Shown here: positions 6,547-12,956 of the stretch, piece after piece
Layout of the letters: every line of letters begins with the position of its first letter
Numbering within the stretch: the stretch's first letter is position 1
Translations under genes and position numbers: made by a program
Assembly (NCBI GenBank): GCA_020439605.1
Contig: JAGQSI010000012.1
Span: 3,443-16,398, forward strand
Direction of reading: 5' to 3'
Source of the DNA: Acidimicrobiales bacterium
GTDB taxonomy: Bacteria > Actinomycetota > Acidimicrobiia > Acidimicrobiales > Iamiaceae
Length of the DNA stretch: 12,956 nt
Notes under the pieces: model-generated
The model's input: only the letters and a program-made list of their open reading frames with translations
What the model was told of the DNA's origin: nothing
Databases searched by the model: none

Positions 6547-9147
6547 TTACATCACGCGAACGGCGTACTCGCGGCTAGTGATCAACTCAGTTACCAACAC
6601 GTCGAGGGTTGTGACCTGCGAGGTGAGAGCTTGCACCTGCGCCGCGTGCTCACTTGGCGAAGGGGCCCTGCCCAGCACCATCACATAGACAACGGTGACA
6701 TCCACGCCAGCTTGTTGAACCCGCTCGAACTCACTGGACTCGGAGAAGCCAACCATGAGAGATCCGCGAGATCTTGACTTGGTATCGAGTTGAGAAGTCC
6801 AGAACCTGATGCCGCCTAGGTCTCCAGGACGGTCCAGAACATTCAGGTAAACCTGTTCCACAAATCCTCGGTTGGTGAGCGAGCCGTAAGCAGAAATGAA
6901 CTCGCTTGATCGTGCGAAGTGCTCCGAGATGCTCACAAGACTGCGACTCGATGAACGGCGATGGCCAACCCAGTAGTTGAGTCCGTCCGCGTCAGGAATT
7001 CTCTGGAAGTAGGCCTCGTAAAGCCGCACAATCGGATCCACGTTGTTGCGGTGATCCGACGAGAGACGGAGCTCTTGCGCCAAGGTGCCGGGGGTTAGTG
7101 CACCACTACCCAAGCGACCTACAAGCTCATTGGTAACCGAACTCGATGGCTCTTTACCCATCAGGTCCGAGTACAACCGAGTTACAAGCTCTCCCCATGA
7201 CTCGAACGGTGACCAAGGCTCGGTAGGACATGAATCCATTGATGCAATGGCGCTGTGAGCATTGACCAAACCACCCCCGACGGCATGCTCGTTGAAGCCA
7301 CTGATCGGTGTGGCAGTTGAGCGCATCACGTCAAGAATCACTGAAGGACTAAGGCAGGGGCGGGCCTGTTTGATCAGTGCAGCAACAGCAGCCACATGAG
7401 GAGCCGCCTGCGAGGTTCCATAGAAGCGGTAAGCGCCGGACTCGTAGTTGCCGAAAAAGGAATTGGCGCCACGATTGGTTGCTACCAGGTCGATCGTATC
7501 TGTCTGGCAGGGTTTGCCAATAGCGGGAGTACTGCCTGTGACCGGCCCCCAGCAGTATGTGACGGGTCCTCGTGAACTGAATGACTCCGGAGCCAAGGAC
7601 GAGTAATACGGGACCGCGCCAACCGAAACAACGTTGGGGGTCAAGTTGTGGCCGTAAGAACTAGGGCCGATCACATCAGTGCCCTGTGCAACGCTGCGCT
7701 CTACTGCTGTCACGGAACTGCTTCTCGAAGACACGGTTCTAAAGCGAGGAGTACCCGACTGTCCGTACCTACCAACTACCAGGTCATAGGTTCTGTTGAA
7801 TCCAGAGGTATTGGTGTACTCGACGAGTTCGTACGCCTTCTTGGTGGAGTTGATGTTGTCGTAAGTCGATTCGCCAACAACCGAGCCCGAGGCCTTGTCC
7901 ACCAGGAACAGGTCAAGGTCAGTGGTGACTGCGTTCACCGGCTCGCTGTAGCCGAGGATTATTCGAAGGCTGCCACCGGGTCCGAGCGTGTACCCGTTGC
8001 CAGTATCGGTTCCGGCACCGGGATCGAAGTCATGGCAGAGGTCTATACCCGCACTTGCGGTTACTGCAGAGGGACACGGGCTCGGACGTAGAGCCATGGC
8101 CTCATAGGAGCCAACATCGTTGTTTCCAATGCGCAGGTTTGAGTTCTGCGCCGAGGACACAACCACCACACCTTGGGCGCTCACCTCATTGATTGCCGCA
8201 GCAATGATCCCGTCCTGATAGTGCGGTTCGTTGAAATAGGTGATGTCATCGACGATCACATCCGCACCTGCAGCAGAGAGGGATCGAATCTGATTGGCAA
8301 AGTCCACGTCACCGTTGAACGCGGTGGCAAAGCGGATGGTGGCACCAGGTGCTAGATCGTGAATGGCTTGGGCCATGGCCCTGCCCTCATCTGAACCAGC
8401 ACTAATTTTCTCCGACTGGATCTGAACGGCCTTCTTACGGCCACACGGGTTCGAGGGACCGGGCAACTCGCCGTTTGCTACGTCTGCAGATGCCCCACCG
8501 AGGTTGTTGTAGGAATCTGACAGAACGCCGATCATGAGGCCCGTACCGTCCACGTCGAACTCACTGCGAGCCGATGCAGCGTTGAGTTGGGTATCTCCCT
8601 CGGACACAATTCGGTTCTCGCAACCGGGAGCATTTGTGACTGCTCCAGTAGACCCGCCGAGTACCTGAGCCACTGCTTGTCGAGCGCCTGCATTTATGGA
8701 CGGAGTGCGCTGTTCCTCTATCCCCACCACACCTTCCATGGCCGCTAGATCGGAGAGGCCTGCGGGCTGGACTGCCACAGTTGCAACGGCGCCATCAGGA
8801 CTAGTTGCAACCAGAGTTGCTCCGTGGCTCTCAGCGCTTTGGTCAGTGACTACAGGCGAACCCGGTGCAAGCATCAGGTTCACCAGAATGGTTCCTTGAT
8901 CGCCACGCAACAATGACCCGGCACCGCTGGTGGGCAAGCCGACGAGCTTGTTCTCCTGACGAGGCGACAACTCTGGCGTGGCCTGCTGCGCCAGGATCGT
9001 CAACTTTGGACTCAGCGGCGTTTCGTATCGGGCTTGTGTGTTTGGATCCACTACGGGCTTTGCTTGAGCCACAGCGGGAAGGAGCGCGCCACAAACACCT
9101 ACCAACGCGGCTACCGCGAAACTGAGTGATCGGTGTGTGGATGACAT
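6547..9147 (-). CDS. Secreted subtilase-like serine protease with DUF4214 C-terminal region
   Basis: Large exported protease of 866 residues. Residues 1-29 are a classical signal peptide ending AVAQA before KPVVD. The catalytic domain spans about 195-635. The Asp motif is DGTGLMIGVLSDSYN with Asp211. The expected His position carries acidic residues in SDEGRAMAQAIHDLAPGA (Asp253, Glu254), so the usual HGT motif is missing. VDD (299-301) and SSAQN (Asn335) follow. The nucleophile motif is GTSQAAPH with Ser579. An inserted stretch (about 375-480) separates the centre from the Ser motif. Glu/Asp/Ser chemistry like that of sedolisins (S53) is therefore possible. Residues about 651-866 hold repeats of DUF4214 type (LYEAYFQRIPDADGLNYWVGHRR, FVEQVYLNVLDRPGDLGGIRFWTSQL), each with the helix-loop 'R.pD..G..yW' pattern. 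These domains are found on many secreted proteins and may aid cell-surface binding. The gene is monocistronic or heads the glycosidase gene. Confidence 0.9.
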   Translation of the reverse strand: MSSTHRSLSFAVAALVGVCGALLPAVAQAKPVVDPNTQARYETPLSPKLTILAQQATPELSPRQENKLVGLPTSGAGSLLRGDQGTILVNLMLAPGSPVVTDQSAESHGATLVATSPDGAVATVAVQPAGLSDLAAMEGVVGIEEQRTPSINAGARQAVAQVLGGSTGAVTNAPGCENRIVSEGDTQLNAASARSEFDVDGTGLMIGVLSDSYNNLGGASADVANGELPGPSNPCGRKKAVQIQSEKISAGSDEGRAMAQAIHDLAPGATIRFATAFNGDVDFANQIRSLSAAGADVIVDDITYFNEPHYQDGIIAAAINEVSAQGVVVVSSAQNSNLRIGNNDVGSYEAMALRPSPCPSAVTASAGIDLCHDFDPGAGTDTGNGYTLGPGGSLRIILGYSEPVNAVTTDLDLFLVDKASGSVVGESTYDNINSTKKAYELVEYTNTSGFNRTYDLVVGRYGQSGTPRFRTVSSRSSSVTAVERSVAQGTDVIGPSSYGHNLTPNVVSVGAVPYYSSLAPESFSSRGPVTYCWGPVTGSTPAIGKPCQTDTIDLVATNRGANSFFGNYESGAYRFYGTSQAAPHVAAVAALIKQARPCLSPSVILDVMRSTATPISGFNEHAVGGGLVNAHSAIASMDSCPTEPWSPFESWGELVTRLYSDLMGKEPSSSVTNELVGRLGSGALTPGTLAQELRLSSDHRNNVDPIVRLYEAYFQRIPDADGLNYWVGHRRSSSRSLVSISEHFARSSEFISAYGSLTNRGFVEQVYLNVLDRPGDLGGIRFWTSQLDTKSRSRGSLMVGFSESSEFERVQQAGVDVTVVYVMVLGRAPSPSEHAAQVQALTSQVTTLDVLVTELITSREYAVRVM

Positions 9148-9213
9148 AAGAACCCGCGACTAACTAGCAACCTTGCCCATTCACACTAGAGGCCCAAGCA
9201 TGCTTTCTCACCT

Positions 9214-9237
9214 GCAGTAACTGTGCGCAGTGACTGC
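9214..9237. promoter_or_regulatory. 24-base imperfect palindrome upstream of the protease gene
   Basis: GCAGT (9214-9218) mirrors ACTGC (9233-9237), and ACTG (9220-9223) mirrors CAGT (9228-9231), with a GC centre; 20 of 24 bases are symmetric. It sits in the 107-base gap between the nuclease stop (9255) and the protease start (9147), 67 bases before the latter. It may be an operator of the protease or a hairpin after the nuclease gene. No T run follows on the minus strand, so an operator seems the better reading. Confidence 0.35.
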
Positions 9238-9254
9238 TTCAGGCGGCTGAGCGT

Positions 9255-9758
9255 TTACAAACGGCCCAGCTTGGCGGTGGCCTTTGGGTCATAGAGACAA
9301 ACAACTTCGCTCAAATAGCGCAGTTCCAACGCCGTCTTGAGCATCGCAGCGCCAGCTCCAGCCGTTGGAAGATGCGAGGTGACAACCACATAGGGCGCAG
9401 GGTCTTGAAGGGAGCGAAGCAGCGCACCGTTGGCAATTGCCTTCTTCAAGGTATCGGTCCTCATCAGGCCCGGTCGGTTCCCTTGGACACTGCCCTTGTA
9501 CTCGAACCAGATCAACACCCCAGAAGGGCTGATTGCTGCTTGATCAATCTCAACGCCGATCTCGCTCAGAACTCTTCGACCCTGCAACTCGAAGCCAAGA
9601 TGACCCAAGAGCGTGTCGCACTGCTCGGCAAACTGTCTTCCCTGAATCCCCGCTGATGCCTGAAAGCTCTTGGGTTCGCCAAGACTTGGCGGTCGAGAAT
9701 CCCGGCTCGGTTCCGCGCTCTCGCCCTCTATCAACGGAAGTTGCCCAGGGTCACTCAT
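9255..9758 (-). CDS. Small PD-(D/E)XK-like nuclease related to the methyltransferase tail
   Basis: I do not recognise a named family. This 167-residue protein has a flexible, Pro/Ser-rich start (1-35) and one compact domain (36-167). The core reads GVEIDQAAI, a short turn, then LIWFEYKGS, which fits the PD-(D/E)XK fold with Asp72, Glu86 and Lys88 as metal and catalytic residues. RPGLMRTDTLKKAIANGALL (95-114) follows, then a hydrophobic strand PYVVVTSHLP. The same domain, aligned without gaps over residues 68-127, forms the tail of the methyltransferase at 10801-12249, there with the catalytic residues changed. Its ATG overlaps the stop of the YceH gene as ATGA, so translation is probably coupled. 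Inferred role: the DNA-cutting partner of the methyltransferase, or a nuclease of another DNA-processing step. No helicase or ATPase domain is present. Nuclease fold is likely; restriction activity is inference. Confidence 0.7.
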   Translation of the reverse strand: MSDPGQLPLIEGESAEPSRDSRPPSLGEPKSFQASAGIQGRQFAEQCDTLLGHLGFELQGRRVLSEIGVEIDQAAISPSGVLIWFEYKGSVQGNRPGLMRTDTLKKAIANGALLRSLQDPAPYVVVTSHLPTAGAGAAMLKTALELRYLSEVVCLYDPKATAKLGRL

Positions 9759-10708
9759 GGCTGGGACGCATCCGAATCACCCAAACGAGCAATCACATGG
9801 GCTATCTCGGGTTGATTCTCGCCATCTATGGCTCTGGGACCGCTTGCGTACCATTCAGGCTCCACGAAACCCAAGACATCGAGACCATCGAGAACCACAT
9901 CCAAAGTGGATCTAGAACAGGCAACGCTGACCCAGGTTCCAGCATCCATCCCCTGCGCGTTCTCAACCAGCCTCGCCTCAATCTCGCCCGTCGTTAGCCC
10001 TCCGGTCTCAACCAGAGTTGGTGTTGCTCCAGCCAACAGCTCCGCGAAACGCAACTGGACCCACCCGCTGAAATCAACTGGTGCTTGGGTCCCCATAGAC
10101 GTAGCAGGTATCCCCTGAGCACCTGACGTACCGGCACCTAGGTCAAGGTTCACCGGTCCGAGGGTATGAATCCACCGTGAGTCATGCTGCGAGGGAAGCC
10201 TCTCCAGTTCTCCCACCAAGGCACCGCCGGTTCGAGACACCATTGCTGCGAGCAGCACTTCAACGTCGCTGCGATCATCAAAGTGATGCAGCCGTTCGGT
10301 TCTCGTCTTCAGCTCACCGGGTGCTTGGGGGCCACGCAGCAACAGGATGGTAAGCAAAGCACGCTCATCTGCTTCGAGATTCAGTCGCTCATCTATCACC
10401 TGTCGGTATTTGACCGCCCGGGCGCCAGAGGAGGCGTAAACCATTCGGGCAAGCCCCCGGGCCTTCAACCTATCTATGGCATCGAGAATCGTCTGATCAT
10501 CGAGATCCATCACCGGTTCTCGACTCGAACTCTGGTTACAGGCAGTCCTCAAAGCGTTCAACGTGAGTGGATAGGTGCTCGGTACGGTGATCTCCTTTTC
10601 GAGAAGTGCGCCGATCACACGTTGTTCCACCTCGTCTAGTTGAGGAAGGTCTTCATTATTGCCAGCCACAACGGCGATGGTAGGCCGATTCGATGACACT
10701 TCGGTCAT
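9755..10708 (-). CDS. YceH-family (DUF480) protein with C-terminal extension
   Basis: Member of the conserved YceH/DUF480 family, made of two winged-helix-like units and of unknown biochemical role. The family signatures are clear: VEQRVIGALLEKEITVPSTYPLTLNALRTACNQSSSREPVM (residues 27-67), LLTILLLRGPQAPGELKTRTERLHHF (118-143) and SRWIHTLGPV near 177-186. The usual family length is a little over 200 residues; this protein has 317. The extra part (about 205-317) starts with FSGWVQLRFAELLAG and contains a second helical segment, TLDVVLDGLDVLGFVEPEWY, that I cannot assign. Start ATG 10708 is chosen as the only start that gives the complete signature with a short lead; no good ribosome site is visible. 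The stop TGA overlaps the ATG of the nuclease gene (ATGA at 9755-9758), so the two form an operon. It is divergent from the methyltransferase gene with 92 bases between. Confidence 0.9.
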   Translation of the reverse strand: MTEVSSNRPTIAVVAGNNEDLPQLDEVEQRVIGALLEKEITVPSTYPLTLNALRTACNQSSSREPVMDLDDQTILDAIDRLKARGLARMVYASSGARAVKYRQVIDERLNLEADERALLTILLLRGPQAPGELKTRTERLHHFDDRSDVEVLLAAMVSRTGGALVGELERLPSQHDSRWIHTLGPVNLDLGAGTSGAQGIPATSMGTQAPVDFSGWVQLRFAELLAGATPTLVETGGLTTGEIEARLVENAQGMDAGTWVSVACSRSTLDVVLDGLDVLGFVEPEWYASGPRAIDGENQPEIAHVIARLGDSDASQP

Positions 10709-10800
10709 GTCTTTGCGCTTTGGCGGGCCTCGGCACCCATCTGCCAGAGAAAGTTCACGTCATACGAACACCCGCGCGATCTGCCATTAGGGTTACACCG
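10709..10800. promoter_or_regulatory. Divergent promoter region between YceH-nuclease operon and methyltransferase
   Basis: These 92 bases must carry the promoters of both transcription units unless they are read from outside. I see no convincing -35/-10 pair on either strand. AGGG at 10789-10792 is a fair ribosome site eight bases before the methyltransferase ATG at 10801. Shared control of nuclease and methyltransferase from this region is plausible but unproven. Confidence 0.35.
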
Positions 10801-12249
10801 ATGGCCTCTAGCGCAAAGCGTCAACGTACGTCGACGTCCAACTTCGGAGTCGGGAAACGTGAAGGCCATGACGCGTCGGGGTTCTATGAGCGCTTCACCC
10901 TGCCCACCATTTCGAGCGACGAAACCATCAACGTTGCCGAACAGCAAGACCAGATCTGGGTACACGACGCAAGATCCATGCCCGAGCTCACAGACAACTG
11001 CGTTGCTCTGGTTGTGACATCGCCACCCTATTTTGCTGGGAAGGCCTACGAAGAGGCGCTCGGCGAGGGCCATATTCCCGGTGACTATGCGGAGTATCTC
11101 GAAATGCTCCATGGGGTGTTTTCGGAGTGTGTTCGTGTTCTCGAACCGGGCGGGCGTATAGCGGTCAACGTGGCCAATCTCGGCCGCAAGCCTTACCGCT
11201 CTCTTTCCGCCGATGTGATCACCATCTTGTCGGATCTCGGTCTACTTCTACGTGGGGAGGTCCTGTGGCAGAAGGCAAAGGGGGCGGGTGGAAACTGCGC
11301 ATGGGGGTCTTTCCAGCGCCCAACCAATCCGGTCATTCGTGACCTCACCGAACGCGTAATCATCGCCAGCAAAGGGCGATTCGATCGAGCATTGGATCAA
11401 AAGAAGAGACTCAAGGCTGGTTTGCCCCATGTGGCTACGCTCCAGCGCGACGAGTTCATGGAGGCCACCACAGACCTGTGGGAGATTGCACCAGAACGCG
11501 CCACCAAGGTTGGCCATCCAGCACCTTTCCCGGTGGAACTGCCCGAGCGTCTGATCCATCTCTACACGTACCGTGAAGACCTTGTTCTGGATCCGTTCAT
11601 GGGTTCGGGGACCACTGCGGTGGCTGCGGTGCGCACTGGTAGGCATTTCGTTGGATACGACACGGACGAGCACTACGTGCACAAGGCACTGCTCCGAATA
11701 GATGCGGCCCGCCAGGTTGACGGATCTGGCTCTGAAGGGTCAGCCACGAGCGGAGTGCATCTCTTACCCGGGTCGAGCTCATCATCATCTTCAACGCCCG
11801 ACGCCGAGTCACCAACTACCCACCGAAGCGCCATGCGCGAAGGGCGCGCCGCTCGTGACTTGGCGCACCAACTTCTTGAAGAAAACGGATTCACTGTCAC
11901 CAACACGAAGGTCACGGTGACGAGTTGTGGTGTGGACGTAAGTTTCGAAGCCAAGGATGCGCTTGGTCGGATCTGGCTGTTTGATGTGGCCGGCGGTTTC
12001 ACTGCGATTCGCCCCGGCCTCGAACGCAATGAGGTTCTGTGGAAGGCAATAGCGAAAGGTGCCGTACTCCACGGAGCAGACCCCACCACAAACTTCGTGG
12101 TGCTCGCAGCGGGATTGGCTTCTGGCCAAGGGGCCAAAGCGCTTCAACATGTTGTGGGCGCAGGACAACCAATCCGAGCGGTGATAGATCTAAGTCGGAC
12201 CGATGATGTCGAGCGTCTTCGAGACCTCGCCTCCACCAATGAGGAATAG
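10801..12249 (+). CDS. Beta-class N4/N6 DNA methyltransferase fused to a pseudonuclease-like tail
   Basis: S-adenosylmethionine-dependent DNA methyltransferase, 482 residues, modifying the exocyclic amine of cytosine or adenine. Motif IV, TSPPY (residues 73-77), comes before the cofactor motif DPFMGSGTT (264-272), the order of the beta class. The serine-type SPPY leans towards N4-cytosine but does not prove it. LEPGGRIAVNVANLGRKPYR and HPAPFPVELPERLIHLYTYREDLVLDPF are standard family blocks. A Ser-rich linker (about 305-345, with a run of seven Ser) leads to an extra domain (346-480) that is homologous to the small nuclease at 9255-9758: shared GF, GV, RPGLER (404-409) and KAIAKGAVL (415-423). 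At the aligned catalytic positions it has Ser381, Asp395 and Ala397 instead of Asp, Glu and Lys, so it is probably inactive as a nuclease. The frame is open from 10693, but ATG 10801 has a ribosome site and avoids overlap with the YceH start. Target sequence unknown. Confidence 0.9.
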   Translation: MASSAKRQRTSTSNFGVGKREGHDASGFYERFTLPTISSDETINVAEQQDQIWVHDARSMPELTDNCVALVVTSPPYFAGKAYEEALGEGHIPGDYAEYLEMLHGVFSECVRVLEPGGRIAVNVANLGRKPYRSLSADVITILSDLGLLLRGEVLWQKAKGAGGNCAWGSFQRPTNPVIRDLTERVIIASKGRFDRALDQKKRLKAGLPHVATLQRDEFMEATTDLWEIAPERATKVGHPAPFPVELPERLIHLYTYREDLVLDPFMGSGTTAVAAVRTGRHFVGYDTDEHYVHKALLRIDAARQVDGSGSEGSATSGVHLLPGSSSSSSSTPDAESPTTHRSAMREGRAARDLAHQLLEENGFTVTNTKVTVTSCGVDVSFEAKDALGRIWLFDVAGGFTAIRPGLERNEVLWKAIAKGAVLHGADPTTNFVVLAAGLASGQGAKALQHVVGAGQPIRAVIDLSRTDDVERLRDLASTNEE

Positions 12250-12285
12250 TTTAAGTATCAACTTTGTTGGATGAGGTACCTACGC

Positions 12286-12292
12286 AAAGGAG
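12286..12292 (+). promoter_or_regulatory. Ribosome binding site of the pirin gene
   Basis: AAAGGAG six bases before ATG 12299, the best ribosome site in the window; it fixes the start. Confidence 0.75.
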
Positions 12293-12298
12293 CCAGCC

Positions 12299-12956
12299 AT
12301 GCCCGCGGTAACAGTTGATGACATCCTCACCCTTGAGCGTCTTGGTGAGCCGGCCTCTGGCGTTGATCGCACAGTGAAATCCCTCACCACCGCGCCATCG
12401 GGGTTCGAAGGCGAAGGATTCCCGGTGAGACGAGCCTTCCAAGACGTTGACCTAGCTGACCTCGACCCATTCATTCATATGGATCAAATGGGCGAGGTCG
12501 AGTACGCGCCCGGCGAACCCAAAGGAACGCCATGGCATCCCCACCGTGGTTTCGAGACGGTCACCTACATCATCGACGGTACGTTCCTGCATCAGGACTC
12601 TCATGGTGGTGGCGGCCAGATCTCCGACGGTGCCACCCAGTGGATGACCGCAGGCAAAGGAATCCTGCACATCGAAACCCCACCGGAATCACTGGTGCTT
12701 TCGGGAGGCCTGTTTCACGGGATCCAGCTCTGGGTGAATCTGCCAGCAGCCCAAAAAATGGTCGAGCCGCGCTATCAGGGTTTGGAACCCGAAGATGTCA
12801 CGCTCTTGAGCTCCGATGATGGCGGTGCACTCATTCGCATAATCGCTGGCGAGCTCGGTGGTCACAAGGGCCCGGGTAGTACCCGATCACCGATCACGAT
12901 GCTTCACCTCACCATTGAGCCCGGGGCCCAGGTCTCTTTGCCCTGGCCATCATCCT
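12299..12956 (+). CDS. Pirin-family protein, 5' part
   Basis: Pirin is a bicupin protein of the cytoplasm that binds iron. Members act as quercetin 2,3-dioxygenases or as redox-linked regulators; which applies here cannot be read. About 219 residues are visible and the gene runs off the window end. The N-terminal cupin is complete: DPFIHMDQMG (56-65), WHPHRGFETVTYIIDG (79-94), HQDSHGG, QWMTAGKGILHIETP (114-128). The iron ligands known for the family, two His in HPH plus a His and a Glu, match His80, His82, His124 and Glu126. LFHGIQLWVNLP starts the linker to the second cupin. It follows the methyltransferase stop by 49 bases on the same strand. In the gap CAAC-TTT-GTTG (12260-12270) is a short palindrome, and AAGT/ACTT arms overlap it, so a regulator site is possible but weak. 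The start has an excellent ribosome site at 12286-12292. Confidence 0.95.
   Translation, partial: MPAVTVDDILTLERLGEPASGVDRTVKSLTTAPSGFEGEGFPVRRAFQDVDLADLDPFIHMDQMGEVEYAPGEPKGTPWHPHRGFETVTYIIDGTFLHQDSHGGGGQISDGATQWMTAGKGILHIETPPESLVLSGGLFHGIQLWVNLPAAQKMVEPRYQGLEPEDVTLLSSDDGGALIRIIAGELGGHKGPGSTRSPITMLHLTIEPGAQVSLPWPSS

Noticed and set aside
7648-8091. A 147-codon plus-strand open frame inside the protease gene
   Set aside because: Antisense to the middle of a clear protease; no ribosome site or motif.
10184-10639. A 151-codon open frame on the plus strand inside the YceH gene
   Set aside because: It is antisense to the conserved DUF480 signatures and shows no family motif.
11778-11796. TCA/TCT triplet run as a phase-variable repeat
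   Set aside because: The unit is a triplet and only a few copies long, so length change would not shift the frame. It simply encodes the Ser-rich linker.
11941-11955. An EAK triplet (residues 383-385) in the methyltransferase tail as a surviving ExK nuclease motif
   Set aside because: It falls on the first core strand, where the nuclease has Ala-Ala-Ile, not on the second strand that carries ExK. It is probably chance.

Overview
The window reads as a chromosomal stretch of a moderately GC-rich bacterium, most likely an actinomycetote. The evidence is indirect: a G+C content that looks like the upper fifties by eye, frequent GTG starts, two lipoprotein or secreted enzymes with Ser/Thr/Pro-rich linkers, and families common in that phylum (CocE/NonD-type S15 hydrolase, secreted GmrSD/DUF1524-like HNH nuclease, subtilase with a DUF4214 tail, YceH). 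An acidimicrobial lineage is a guess. Ten protein genes fill almost all of the window. No rRNA, tRNA, CRISPR array, insertion sequence or integrase is visible, and no gap without a gene exceeds about 110 bases.

Layout. 1-708 (+) is the 3' part of a CDF cation-efflux transporter. It converges on a minus-strand pair: an aldo/keto reductase (4109-3126) followed by a secreted lipoprotein hydrolase of the S15/CocE family (3058-731). Divergent from the reductase is a predicted exported HNH nuclease (4176-4982, +), which converges on a GH1 beta-glycosidase (6453-5080, -). Upstream of the glycosidase, on the same strand, lies a large secreted subtilase-like protease with a DUF4214 tail (9147-6547, -). 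A near-perfect palindrome sits just in front of the glycosidase and overlaps its best -35 box.

The right third is the most interesting part. A YceH/DUF480 protein (10708-9755, -) overlaps by ATGA a small PD-(D/E)XK-like nuclease (9758-9255, -). Divergent from them, 92 bases away, is a beta-class N4/N6 DNA methyltransferase (10801-12249, +) with an unusual extra C-terminal domain. By direct reading, that extra domain is homologous to the small nuclease: an ungapped stretch of 60 positions has about 21 identities and shares RPGLxR and KAIAxGAxL. The candidate catalytic D...ExK of the nuclease is replaced by S...DxA in the methyltransferase tail. This looks like a compact restriction-modification-type or other DNA-modification locus in which an active nuclease and a methyltransferase-fused pseudonuclease share a fold, with a YceH protein in the nuclease operon. 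I do not recognise this arrangement as a described system. A pirin gene (12299 onward, +), cut by the window end, follows the methyltransferase.

Functionally the left two thirds deal with metal export and the hydrolysis of peptides, esters, nucleic acids and glycosides, much of it outside the membrane. This would suit a heterotroph feeding on polymers. These links are inferred from families only.
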